DNA from: Thermoplasmatales archaeon I-plasma
GTDB taxonomy: Archaea; Thermoplasmatota; Thermoplasmata; Thermoplasmatales; GCA-001856825
DNA: 64,000 nt
Direction of reading: 5' to 3'
NCBI GenBank assembly: GCA_001856825.1
Contig: ATMD01000002.1
Coordinates: 62,004-126,003 of the forward strand
A program made the position numbers and the translations under genes. The first letter of the stretch is position 1. Each line of letters opens with the position of its first letter. Positions 26,034 through 34,892 of the stretch are shown one piece after another. Under the pieces are notes generated by a model that saw only the letters and a list, made by a program, of their open reading frames with translations, made no database searches and was not told the DNA's origin.

Positions 26034-27181
26034 GCAAGGTATTGATAGACGCAGTTGGTCTGAGGAAATATTTCCCAATAAAAGGGGGAGTTACAGGAAG
26101 GACGCTGGGATATGTTTATGCCGTCGATGATGTAAACATCAAAATATACAAGGGGGAAACCGTTGGTTTGGTTGGTGAATCAGGATGCGGAAAAACGACA
26201 CTAGGCAGGGTCTTGCTTGATCTCGCAGAACCCACAGCAGGAGTCCTCTTCTACAATCCCGAAGATTCCGTATCTAGTAAGGTTTCAGAACTTTACAAGA
26301 ATCTTAAGACGAACAAGCCTTCAGAATTAAAGAAGGAAGAGAAAAAGCTGGTTGAGGAGGCAAAGAAGGCAGATGTGTACAGGAACAAGAAGAGAAACAG
26401 GGAATTCAGGAAAAAGGTACAGATTGTATTCCAAGACCCTGTTTCATCCCTAGACCCTAGGATGCTCATCAAGGACATAATTGCGGAGCCTATATTAATC
26501 AATGGAATACCCACGGAAGACGGCAAAAGGAAGAAGATAAAGGGTGATGAACTGCTTAATTACATCAGGGAGATGATTGGAGAAATGGGCCTGAATGAAG
26601 ACCACCTGTTCAGGTTTCCTCACGAGTTCTCTGGGGGTCAGAGGCAGAGGATAGCAATTGCAAGGGCAATTTCTATAAGACCCGAATTTCTGGTACTTGA
26701 TGAACCTACGTCAGCACTAGACGTTTCAGTACAAGCACAGATTCTCAGTCTCCTTGAACATCTCCAGCAAAAATACGAGATGACCTACCTCTTCATAACT
26801 CACAACTTAGCCGTTATAAGAGCGGTAAGTGACAGGGTAATCGTAATGTACCTGGGCAAAGTTGTGGAAGTATCCAGGACAGACGACCTGTTCGAAAATC
26901 CTATACACCCATACACCCAGGCCCTCCTTTCCGCAATACCAGTTCCAGACCCAGAGAGAAAGAGAAACATAGTAGTACTGAGTGGTGACGTCCCGTCCCC
27001 AGCTAATCCACCTGCTGGATGCAGGTTCCACACAAGGTGCAGATTTGCAGAAGAAATATGCACGAAGGAGGAACCGAAGCTTGAGGAGATAAAGGAAGGG
27101 CATACAGCTGCCTGCCACTTCGCAAGGGAGATAATTTCGGGGCAAAAGAAACCAGCCCCAGCGCCCACATTCTCAACTTAA
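26030..27181 (+). CDS. dppF: Peptide ABC transporter ATPase, DppF type
   Basis: Second importer ATPase, 383 residues. Walker A GESGCGKTT (49-57), Q-loop VFQDPVSSLDPR (about 133-144), signature FSGGQRQR, Walker B FLVLDEPTSALD, H-loop ITHNL, and the C-terminal GCRFHTRCRFAEEIC peptide-transporter motif. An insertion of about 45 residues rich in Lys/Glu (about 78-125) lies between Walker A and the Q-loop. The ATG overlaps the dppD stop by 4 nt. Forms the ATPase heterodimer with DppD. Confidence 0.93.
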   Translation: MSKVLIDAVGLRKYFPIKGGVTGRTLGYVYAVDDVNIKIYKGETVGLVGESGCGKTTLGRVLLDLAEPTAGVLFYNPEDSVSSKVSELYKNLKTNKPSELKKEEKKLVEEAKKADVYRNKKRNREFRKKVQIVFQDPVSSLDPRMLIKDIIAEPILINGIPTEDGKRKKIKGDELLNYIREMIGEMGLNEDHLFRFPHEFSGGQRQRIAIARAISIRPEFLVLDEPTSALDVSVQAQILSLLEHLQQKYEMTYLFITHNLAVIRAVSDRVIVMYLGKVVEVSRTDDLFENPIHPYTQALLSAIPVPDPERKRNIVVLSGDVPSPANPPAGCRFHTRCRFAEEICTKEEPKLEEIKEGHTAACHFAREIISGQKKPAPAPTFST

Positions 27182-27468
27182 TGCCAATGCCTCTATTCAG
27201 CAGACTTGAAGGTGAAGAGAGAAAGAAGGCAATTGAAGAACCTGGAAAGAGCTGGAAGCGATGGGCCAAAGAGGATTTCGCAAGATACTGGTACAACCTT
27301 CTCTGTCTATTCATTGACGCACTCTTTGTCCTTCAATTCGTGGAGGGTTACTCAAGGTACGGGGGTAATGTAAACCTCATCTTCATGATCCTTTCAGTAC
27401 TTGCACTCATCCCAATGATCTACGTTGAGTTCCTAGTTTACAAGCGCCTATTTCCTGAGAGATTTTAA
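27181..27468 (+). CDS. Small two-helix membrane protein in the peptide transporter operon
   Basis: A 95-residue protein with a charged N-terminal half (ERKKAIEEPGKSWKRWAKEDFARYW) and two hydrophobic helices (about 40-57 and 64-86). The TAATG junction with dppF (stop and start share one A) indicates translational coupling. I do not recognise a family. Co-occurrence suggests an accessory subunit of the transporter, but this is inference from position. Confidence 0.72.
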   Translation: MPMPLFSRLEGEERKKAIEEPGKSWKRWAKEDFARYWYNLLCLFIDALFVLQFVEGYSRYGGNVNLIFMILSVLALIPMIYVEFLVYKRLFPERF

Positions 27469-27580
27469 GAACCTGAATTGAAAAGAATAAAGGTTACCAT
27501 AAGTCATTAATTTTGCTTTAGGAAGTGCCCCAGAATGAGGAAAACTTAAGTATAGAGGTTCATTCCAATAGGGAGGTCAT

Positions 27581-30361
27581 ATGACGCAACCACAAAGCTC
27601 AGAGCAGGCCCCTTCTCCACCAAAGAAGAGTTCTGCTTGGAAATGGATCGCTGTGGTCGTGGTTATAGTCGTTATAATAGCAGGAGTGGTTGTGCTTACA
27701 TACCACCCAACGACTACGCCGCCACCCACGAAACAAACACTATCGGTAACACCTATCACGTCTGGAGTTGCAACTGCAGCAGGAACGCCCACTACATTCA
27801 GCCCGAACATCCCATCCAACTTCACCTGGACAAAACTGGTTTGGAATTTTGGTGATGGGTCAACAGAAACATTCACCAACGGAACAGGTCAGGCTGTGCA
27901 CACATACGCAAACCCGGGATCATACCTGGTAGGCATGTATGCAGTAGGACCAAGTGGTGTTGCCTCGAGTAACTCCTCATTGCTAGCTATAACTGCAAAC
28001 GCACCTATAAGCCCGAATCCGGCTCAGATTTTCGGCCCTATTTATGTTCAGGGCACATCAGCGAACGGTAACTTGACGATCGGCACGGGAGGATGGGTAA
28101 ATCTGACATACGCTGGATTACTAGCTGGAATAACAGTAACAGTAGGTAGCCCTGTCTCAGGGGCACCAGGCTATACCGTCCAATCCTTCTCCTGGAATGT
28201 TGACAACGGAACGCAGGTAATTGCAGACAACAATACGGGAATGGCAGAAACGGTAAATCTTACGTTCAAAACGCCAGGCTTCCATAACGTTGCACTCACG
28301 ACCACAACCGTAGGAAATGGTGTGACAGTTACTGGAACTTATACAATGACAATTGCAGTAGGAAACTACTCTGTTGCCAAGCCGCCAACAGGAATCTCGA
28401 CAAACAAGCAGCAAATTGTAAATGCTGAATATGTACCGGGTGGCCCAAGAACACTCGACCCTGCAATCGCTTACGATACTGTGAGTTACGAGGTACTTTA
28501 TGAAATATACCAGCCACTGGTATACTATAACGGAACATCCCTTACACAGTTCCATCCAGTTGTTGCAACAAACGTCCCAAGTACCGCAAACGGTGAAATA
28601 ACTACTTGGAACTGGTTCGGAACTGGTAGCACTGCGGAAAACATTACGTTCTACGTAAATCAGTCTGTCACGTTCTCTAATGGAGATCACGCAACTGCTT
28701 ATGATGTATACGTATCCTTCTTGAGGACGCTTCTGTTTGCGAATGATCCGGGAACACCGGGATGGATTGACGCACAGGCTTTGATTCCAGGAGCATCAAT
28801 TTATGGTCCATTCAACAACAGCTTCTACTGGATACATCATGCAATAACTTGGAACAATACAACACAGTCAGTGACTTTCCATCTTCTTCCATCAACCCTG
28901 ACATGGCTGCCAAATTCAACTGCAACTTATGCAGGCAATAGTTACGGTATCCTTAACCAGTCTTATCAGGTATGGAACTACGGTTCCGGTGGAATATTCT
29001 TCGAGCTTCTTGCCGGTCCAACTGCGTCCGATATCATGGACTACAACTGGTTGGTAGCTCATAACAACTCTGCTCCAGAACCGACCCTTCCGCAAAATAA
29101 TAGTGCATCATATGCAAACTTTGAGCAGTATGGAACAGCCGCCAAATTCAATTCGTTCCTGATCTACAATACAATGGGAACTGGCCCATACAAGCTTTCA
29201 CTGTATGAAGCAGCCGCACTTGTTTCACTCACGCCAAACACATATTACGTGCAGTCTAGCAGTCAGCTTCCTGCGCCATCGGCGATTGTGCCAAAAGTGG
29301 AACTTGAGTACCTGACAAACCAGGGAACGGCACAGGAACAGCTGCAATCAGGGTATGCACAGTTCGCTGCTGGAGCCTATCCTCCTGCATCAACGCCGCA
29401 AGCAAAGGCGCTGCAAAGCCAGGGTATAGTTACGGCAGTTAGCGCCAGAGAAATGTCTAACTTCTTCTACACATTCAACCTGGCAATAAACGTTACAGGA
29501 ACGAAATCGTATCTATCCGCTACAAACATCTGGCCTGGATTCTTTGACAATCTGTCAATAAGGAAGGCTTTCTCATACGCATTCAACTATTCTTACATGA
29601 TCAATGTCACGGAATACAATGACGGTCAGTACTTTGCGGGACCGGAAGTTGGAATGCTGCCTCCAGGAATAGCTGATTACAATAGTAGCATCATGTCGTT
29701 GCCGGGTGCAAATGAATACAATCTGCAGATGGCAAGGTTCTACTTTAATCAATCAGGGTATAACAACGGAACCTGGACTTTCCCTGCTTTCAATTCACAG
29801 GGACAACCAGCCCAGGACGAAATGTTCACAGTTTGGGAAGCAGCACTAAGCCAGATAAGCGGTGGAAAAATACAGATGACAACTGTAGACGTACCGTTCG
29901 CATACACGGTAGCATTCAGCACAGTGTCTTCAGGCGCAAACATAATGCCACTCTGGTTCTTGGGATGGATAGATGACTACCCGGGACCATCGGATTTCAT
30001 GGCACCTGAACTGCAGCAATACGGCATATATACACTCCCTAACGGAATTATCGAAAATAACAGTGCCGCCTACGGGACCACACCATTCACTCAGGCAAAG
30101 TATCCGCACCAATGGGCAATGATAAAGGAGATGTGGAATGACATCCTCCTAGCAAATGAGGCGACTTCAAGCGCTAATGCTACATACTACTACTATCAGG
30201 CAAACAAGATAGCTGTTGAGCTTTACCTATACGTAGGAGTGTTCCAGCCGATCGGCGTGGTTTACATGAGTACATCGCTTAATCCTGCCGGACTGATTCC
30301 AAGCGAAAACACAGCCGTAGGATTGTCTTTCCTGATATACTACCCGATGACGTACAGCTAA
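27581..30361 (+). CDS. Membrane-anchored peptide-binding protein with PKD-like domains
   Basis: Extracytoplasmic solute-binding protein (SBP family 5) of 926 residues. One N-terminal helix (about 20-41) after a short Pro/Ser-rich cytoplasmic tail anchors it; a Thr/Pro linker follows. Residues about 75-135 form a PKD domain (LVWNFGDGSTETF...VHTYANPGSYLVGMYA) and about 190-265 a second PKD-like domain (FSWNVDNGTQV...FKTPGFHNVAL). The binding domain starts near 280 (VPGGPRTLDPAIAYDTVSYEVLYEIYQPLV). Very rich in Asn/Ser/Thr with many N-x-S/T sites, fitting a glycosylated surface protein. It has its own promoter gap of 112 nt after the small membrane protein. Confidence 0.93.
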   Translation: MTQPQSSEQAPSPPKKSSAWKWIAVVVVIVVIIAGVVVLTYHPTTTPPPTKQTLSVTPITSGVATAAGTPTTFSPNIPSNFTWTKLVWNFGDGSTETFTNGTGQAVHTYANPGSYLVGMYAVGPSGVASSNSSLLAITANAPISPNPAQIFGPIYVQGTSANGNLTIGTGGWVNLTYAGLLAGITVTVGSPVSGAPGYTVQSFSWNVDNGTQVIADNNTGMAETVNLTFKTPGFHNVALTTTTVGNGVTVTGTYTMTIAVGNYSVAKPPTGISTNKQQIVNAEYVPGGPRTLDPAIAYDTVSYEVLYEIYQPLVYYNGTSLTQFHPVVATNVPSTANGEITTWNWFGTGSTAENITFYVNQSVTFSNGDHATAYDVYVSFLRTLLFANDPGTPGWIDAQALIPGASIYGPFNNSFYWIHHAITWNNTTQSVTFHLLPSTLTWLPNSTATYAGNSYGILNQSYQVWNYGSGGIFFELLAGPTASDIMDYNWLVAHNNSAPEPTLPQNNSASYANFEQYGTAAKFNSFLIYNTMGTGPYKLSLYEAAALVSLTPNTYYVQSSSQLPAPSAIVPKVELEYLTNQGTAQEQLQSGYAQFAAGAYPPASTPQAKALQSQGIVTAVSAREMSNFFYTFNLAINVTGTKSYLSATNIWPGFFDNLSIRKAFSYAFNYSYMINVTEYNDGQYFAGPEVGMLPPGIADYNSSIMSLPGANEYNLQMARFYFNQSGYNNGTWTFPAFNSQGQPAQDEMFTVWEAALSQISGGKIQMTTVDVPFAYTVAFSTVSSGANIMPLWFLGWIDDYPGPSDFMAPELQQYGIYTLPNGIIENNSAAYGTTPFTQAKYPHQWAMIKEMWNDILLANEATSSANATYYYYQANKIAVELYLYVGVFQPIGVVYMSTSLNPAGLIPSENTAVGLSFLIYYPMTYS

Positions 30362-30368
30362 ACAGCAA

Positions 30369-30400
30369 TTTCATTTTTTTTATTTTTTTAATTTCTTCTA
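30369..30400 (+). terminator. Poly-T terminator after the binding-protein gene
   Basis: TTTCATTTTTTTTATTTTTTTAATTTC begins about 8 nt after the stop. Runs of eight and seven Ts on the coding strand without a hairpin are the standard archaeal intrinsic termination signal. The flavin reductase gene converges from the other side. Confidence 0.7.
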
Positions 30401-30442
30401 ATTTTTAAGAAGTTCAAATTTTCATCTACGATTACGATGAAA

Positions 30443-31174
30443 TTATTCTCCCCAGATGTCCCTCTTGATCTGTTCGTCCTTTATTCCTTCAGACTTTAAC
30501 TCCTCAACTATGTCCTTGACGAACTTTATGCCACCGCATAAATATACGGTGCTAGAAGCAAAGTCTTCTACGTGATTTTTAATCATTTGCATGTTGATCC
30601 TGCCCCTCTCGCCGTTCCAGTTATTATCCCCATGGTCCCTCGTGACAGTATATACAAGTTTCAGGCCAATATCTTCGTATGACTGCAGTTCAGAAGAGTT
30701 TACTATGTCTTCTTTGTGTTTAATACTGTAAAACAGGTAAATATTTCTCTTCAAATTTCTACTTCTCAGGAACCTAAGCATTGAGAAGAATGGAGCGATG
30801 CCAATTCCTGCTGCAAGGAACAGGTCACTGTGCTGACTGTCCGGCTGGTATGTGAATGCTCCTCTAGGTTCCGAGACATATATCTCGTCACCTACCTTCA
30901 GATTGGCGAGCAGACTTGTGAATTTGCCATTTATCATTTCTATCATGAATTCCATGTAGTCTTCATTTGGGGAAGATGCAATCGAGTACGATCGGAAGAG
31001 CTTGTCTTCTGGTTTAAGGAATAGGGATGAGAACATCCCCGGCACAAAGTCAAATCTCTGTCCGTCGACCGGCCTCATCTTGAAGCTCACGATCCTCGGG
31101 CTATCCGGTTCACCGTGAGTAAGCTCAGTAATTTCATAGATCGAAAAGGGCTTGAGGCCCATCTTTCCTAACAT
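30443..31174 (-). CDS. Ferredoxin/flavodoxin-NADP reductase-type flavoprotein
   Basis: FAD- and NAD(P)-binding oxidoreductase of about 244 residues. RSYSIASSPNEDYMEFMIEMI is the FAD-binding RxYS segment, GKFTSLLANLKVGDEIYVSEPRGAF follows, LFLAAGIGIAPFFSMLRFL is the NAD(P)-binding G-x-G-x-x-P loop, and VYLCGGIKFVKDIVEELKSEGI the C-terminal CGG motif. The ORF track starts at 31450, inside the opposite-strand helicase gene; the first 92 residues are implausible. ATG 31174 (MLGKMGLKPF) restores family length and leaves an 88-nt divergent promoter; 31162 is an alternative. Electron partner unknown. Confidence 0.85.
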   Translation of the reverse strand: MLGKMGLKPFSIYEITELTHGEPDSPRIVSFKMRPVDGQRFDFVPGMFSSLFLKPEDKLFRSYSIASSPNEDYMEFMIEMINGKFTSLLANLKVGDEIYVSEPRGAFTYQPDSQHSDLFLAAGIGIAPFFSMLRFLRSRNLKRNIYLFYSIKHKEDIVNSSELQSYEDIGLKLVYTVTRDHGDNNWNGERGRINMQMIKNHVEDFASSTVYLCGGIKFVKDIVEELKSEGIKDEQIKRDIWGE

Positions 31175-31262
31175 CAGGGCGCAAGTTGGACACCATTTAA
31201 ATAATTTTCTTGAAGAATTCCTTGTGCATTCCTTTTTAAGTATCTTGGCATCCAGTCCCTGA
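31175..31262. promoter_or_regulatory. Divergent promoters, flavin reductase / Lhr helicase
   Basis: CTTTTTAAGTATC lies about 25 nt before the helicase ATG, and ATTATTTAAATGG (minus strand) about 25 nt before the reductase ATG at 31174. Both are plausible TATA boxes of leaderless genes, and they support the shortened reductase start. Confidence 0.5.
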
Positions 31263-33968
31263 ATGCCAGATGGGTCGTACAGGGAAGTGGAACAAAAGTT
31301 GTTAGATGTCCTCAAGGAGAGAGGATTCAATGAATTCACGGAACCGCAGAGAATTGGTATACCGGAGATCCTGAAAGACCATAATGTTCTTCTTACCTCC
31401 CCCACGGGCAGCGGCAAAACAGAAGCCGCAGTCCTCCCTGTTTTCTTCAAGCTTAGTCAAATGAAGGAAAAGATCCAAGGATTCGGTGCCATATACATAA
31501 CCCCGCTCAGAGCACTCAACAGGGATGTACTCTCTAGGATAGAATTCTACGCGGAGTCATTCGGCCTCAAAGCTGGCGTGAGACATGGTGACAGCAGTGA
31601 GAGCGAAAGGAGGTATCAGCTTCTACACCCCCCTCAAGTCCTAATAACAACGCCTGAAACACTTCAGCTAATCGTGAGCGGGAGGAAGATAAGGAACCAC
31701 CTCAGGACAGTCAGGTACGTCATAATTGACGAGGTCCACGAGCTGCTCAATGATGAGCGCGGATGGCAATTGATGATAGGTCTGTCACGGATGAGGGAGA
31801 TTGCTCCGGATTTCAAAATAATAGCAATCTCCGCAACAATCGGTAATCCGGAAGAGGTATCCAGGAGTATCTTTTTTGCCAACGACTACACGATCCTGAA
31901 GGCAGGGATTGCTAAGAAATATGAAATTAAAGTCTCTATGCCGAACGGCGCCCTTCCCTCATTCAAGGACATCATAGGATCTGACGAGAATTACGCGCAA
32001 ATAGTTGATTACATAATGAAATTGTACAATTCAAATAAGCAGTTCATAGTTTTTTCCAACACGAGGGCAACTGCCGAAGACATAGTGATGAGGCTGAGGC
32101 TTGTTGATGAAAATATACTGGTTGAAGTGCATCACGGTTCCCTCGGCAAGGACGTAAGAACGAAGATTGAGGACGACTTCAAAAGGGGGAAACTGCGGGG
32201 CATAATATGCACATCGAGCATGGAACTGGGCATTGACATAGGCAGCGTTGATTTTGTCGCACAGGTAAATTCCCCCAGGCAGGTCATTAGGCTTGTTCAG
32301 AGGGTTGGACGGGGAAAACACAGGCTTGGTGATACATCGAAGGGAGAGATAGTCGCAATGAACGAGATTGAATCAGAGGAGGGAGGCGTCATCTCGAAGT
32401 TTGCGGAATCAGGCCTGATAGAGAAGGTGAAGGTCAGGGAAAAACCATTGATTGTGGTTGCGAACCAGATAATGGCAATGGTTCACTCAGAAAGACAGAT
32501 TACCCTCGAAAAAGCATACAACATATTCAATCGTGTCAACAATTTCAGAAACCTGACAAAAGATGACCTGGCATCACTCCTGACTTTTCTTTCGTCGATT
32601 TACGTGATAAGATACGACCCTGAGACCCAGGAAATTCGCAGGAGCGGAAGGACTCTGAAATATTTCATCGAGAATATTTCGATGATACCGGACGAGAAAA
32701 GATATGTTGTTAAGGAGTCAAGCTCAGCGAAGATCATTGGATTCCTTGACGAGGGGTACGTTGCAACTGAGATAGATATGGGCTCTACTTTCACGCTAAA
32801 GGGGAGCACGTGGAGGGTCCTTGGAATAAAGGACAGGTACATCTATGTGGATTTCATCCAGGGAATTTCTGTCCCTCCCAGCTGGTCTGGTGAGGAGATA
32901 CCAGTACCCTTTGAAATTGCAATGGAAGTGGGGAGGGAGAGAAGGGAGAACATCCTAGGCGACAGCCTAGATGAATTCACAAAGGACAAGGTAAGGAACT
33001 TCAGGCAAAGCGCCGCAAATGATCGGCTGATGAGGATAGAGAAGGAAGGGACGACTACGGTCATACAGCTTACGGCCGGAACGAAGGCAAATTATACCCT
33101 TGCACTCATCATCACCTTCAGGCTGTCTGAAAAGTATGGTGAATCCTTCCTCTTTGACAATTCGCCTTATCACATAGTCATAAGCGGGAACACAAGGTAC
33201 AGGGTTGAGGAGATAGTTGACATAATTGAGCATCTGGGGGATGAATTCGAGAACCTGGACAGGTTTGTGGAAAAGTCAAAAACTTTTCAGTACAGCACAA
33301 TCAATGTTGCAAAGAAATTCGGCGTGATATCCAAGGAGAGCGACTTCACGAGGATAAGGATGGACAGGATATTCTCCTCACACAGGAATACCCCATTCTT
33401 CAACGAGGCCCTTGACAAGTTCAAGTGGGATTACTTGGATATTGAGAACCTCACCACTATCCGTGACCTTATTTCAAGTGGAGAAATGGCAATTGAAGTC
33501 AAGGGCTCATTCTCGAACTCATCTAAACTCTACATGAGCAGCCTTAAGGAAAAGATGATGCCCATCAGGCCCTCGGCACCTATACTGTCTGCTGTGAAGA
33601 AAAGACTTCTATCTGAGGAGATGGCATTCTACTGTCTCAGCTGCCATAGGGTATTCAAAACGAGGGTGCAGGACCTCAAGGAGAGGAGGTGCATATTTTG
33701 CAGCAGCCCCAGGATTGCTCCAATCAAACCTTACGAGATCGAGAACGCCAAGAAGATGTCACCTGAGGCTATGAGAAAGATCAGGACATCGTACCATCTT
33801 CTGAGGATGTATGAGGATAGGGCACTCATAGTCCTTGCGGCCCATGGGATAGGTCCTGAGAGTGCATCTAGAATCCTTGAAGTTCCATCGAAGTCGGAGA
33901 ACGAGCTGCTTGAAAGGATACTGGTAAACGAGGTGGAATTTGCCAAGAACAGAAGATTCTGGTCTTAG
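31263..33968 (+). CDS. lhr: Lhr-type ATP-dependent helicase
   Basis: Large archaeal SF2 helicase (901 residues). Q motif FTEPQRIGIPEI (about 22-33), Walker A SPTGSGKTEAA (about 45-55), motif Ib TPLRALNRD, motif II IIDEVHELL, motif III ISATIG, motif V GIDIGSVDFV and VI QRVGRGKHRLG. Winged-helix and Lhr-core domains follow. Near the C-terminus CLSC...CIFC (about 793-822) forms a zinc knuckle absent from many bacterial Lhr proteins. It unwinds DNA or RNA-DNA hybrids in repair or transcription conflicts. Its 3' end overlaps the convergent mptA gene by 4 nt. Confidence 0.93.
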   Translation: MPDGSYREVEQKLLDVLKERGFNEFTEPQRIGIPEILKDHNVLLTSPTGSGKTEAAVLPVFFKLSQMKEKIQGFGAIYITPLRALNRDVLSRIEFYAESFGLKAGVRHGDSSESERRYQLLHPPQVLITTPETLQLIVSGRKIRNHLRTVRYVIIDEVHELLNDERGWQLMIGLSRMREIAPDFKIIAISATIGNPEEVSRSIFFANDYTILKAGIAKKYEIKVSMPNGALPSFKDIIGSDENYAQIVDYIMKLYNSNKQFIVFSNTRATAEDIVMRLRLVDENILVEVHHGSLGKDVRTKIEDDFKRGKLRGIICTSSMELGIDIGSVDFVAQVNSPRQVIRLVQRVGRGKHRLGDTSKGEIVAMNEIESEEGGVISKFAESGLIEKVKVREKPLIVVANQIMAMVHSERQITLEKAYNIFNRVNNFRNLTKDDLASLLTFLSSIYVIRYDPETQEIRRSGRTLKYFIENISMIPDEKRYVVKESSSAKIIGFLDEGYVATEIDMGSTFTLKGSTWRVLGIKDRYIYVDFIQGISVPPSWSGEEIPVPFEIAMEVGRERRENILGDSLDEFTKDKVRNFRQSAANDRLMRIEKEGTTTVIQLTAGTKANYTLALIITFRLSEKYGESFLFDNSPYHIVISGNTRYRVEEIVDIIEHLGDEFENLDRFVEKSKTFQYSTINVAKKFGVISKESDFTRIRMDRIFSSHRNTPFFNEALDKFKWDYLDIENLTTIRDLISSGEMAIEVKGSFSNSSKLYMSSLKEKMMPIRPSAPILSAVKKRLLSEEMAFYCLSCHRVFKTRVQDLKERRCIFCSSPRIAPIKPYEIENAKKMSPEAMRKIRTSYHLLRMYEDRALIVLAAHGIGPESASRILEVPSKSENELLERILVNEVEFAKNRRFWS

Positions 33969-34867
33969 CCCAGCTCATTCCTTAGTGCCCCGAGGGTCCC
34001 ATATTTTTCAGCATAAGCGTTATGCTTGTGAATTGTCTCGTGACTTTCGCTTGTTACCTTGACGGAAACTTCATCTGGCATCTTTGAGAATTTTTTTACT
34101 ATGAGCTTCATAGCGTCCCTCACAACATCTTCAACGAACTTCGGGTTCTTGTGTGCTTGGAGAACTAACATCCCTTCCTCCTCCCTCTTCAGGAGTTCGT
34201 AGGTTGGAGCGCTCATCGATTGCTCTGCTATGTCTATGAGCTCGTTCACTTCCACATCCCAGCCGTCAGGCACCTCCATTGTTATGGAGACGTCGTTCCT
34301 CTGGTTGTGCGATATGTAAGGTGGAGAATCTTCCTTCCTGTTCATTAGCGTGGATACCGTTTTCATTGCTGACGGGCAGACTGTTATGCCAGTTGCTGTT
34401 GCCCCCACATACCTCTTTGCCCGCTCCCCGTCCTTCTTTGTAGCCCTACCCTTTATCACATATCTTTCAGTCGTCTTCCGTCCTTTTGGATTCTCCCTCT
34501 CTAGGAAGTAATCGGCAGTCAGTTCTGCTTCCGCGGAAGATGCATAAGGATGTCGAGCTAGGAGCTTCTCAACTATCAGTTCTGCTACGTATTCTATACC
34601 CTTAGTTCTCCCTTCCACCTCCCCTTCTACTACATCCTCCACAGCCTCAATATCCCTTGACAGATCACTTCCTTTCCTGGATGGAGGGAGGTCAACAAAG
34701 ACCCTGAACGTGGGTATGAGAGTTATCGTCTTCTTCTTTCTCTGTACAGTGATGGGCCTGATAACATTTGTAAGACCCACCCTGTCTAGCCTGTAATTGC
34801 TTTCTGGTGGTTCTGACTGGACATCCTTGAATTTTTGCATGGCGGTGTAGTGCTCAAATATTATCAA
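33965..34867 (-). CDS. mptA: GTP cyclohydrolase IV (FolE2/MptA family)
   Basis: First step of archaeal methanopterin-type pterin synthesis, converting GTP to a 7,8-dihydroneopterin cyclic phosphate with an Fe2+-dependent enzyme. VGLTNVIRPITVQRKKK, the FVDLPPSRKGSDLSR segment (about 58-72), VCPSAMKTV (metal-binding Cys), and the C-terminal SHETIHKHNAYAEKYG match MptA. Length 300 is normal. The second Met (34840, MQKFKDVQSEPP) may be the true start since relatives begin there. Lies downstream of a DHH-like gene on the same strand, 25 nt apart. Confidence 0.93.
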   Translation of the reverse strand: MIIFEHYTAMQKFKDVQSEPPESNYRLDRVGLTNVIRPITVQRKKKTITLIPTFRVFVDLPPSRKGSDLSRDIEAVEDVVEGEVEGRTKGIEYVAELIVEKLLARHPYASSAEAELTADYFLERENPKGRKTTERYVIKGRATKKDGERAKRYVGATATGITVCPSAMKTVSTLMNRKEDSPPYISHNQRNDVSITMEVPDGWDVEVNELIDIAEQSMSAPTYELLKREEEGMLVLQAHKNPKFVEDVVRDAMKLIVKKFSKMPDEVSVKVTSESHETIHKHNAYAEKYGTLGALRNELG

Positions 34868-34892
34868 ACTTTTCTTTATTCTGCCAGCAAAA

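Noticed and set aside
28157-28690. 177-residue minus-strand ORF inside the binding-protein gene
   Set aside because: Cys/Arg-rich shadow frame of a clear SBP gene.
31163-31450. Extended N-terminus of the flavin reductase ORF
   Set aside because: It overlaps the conserved start of the Lhr gene and its promoter on the other strand and has no family similarity.
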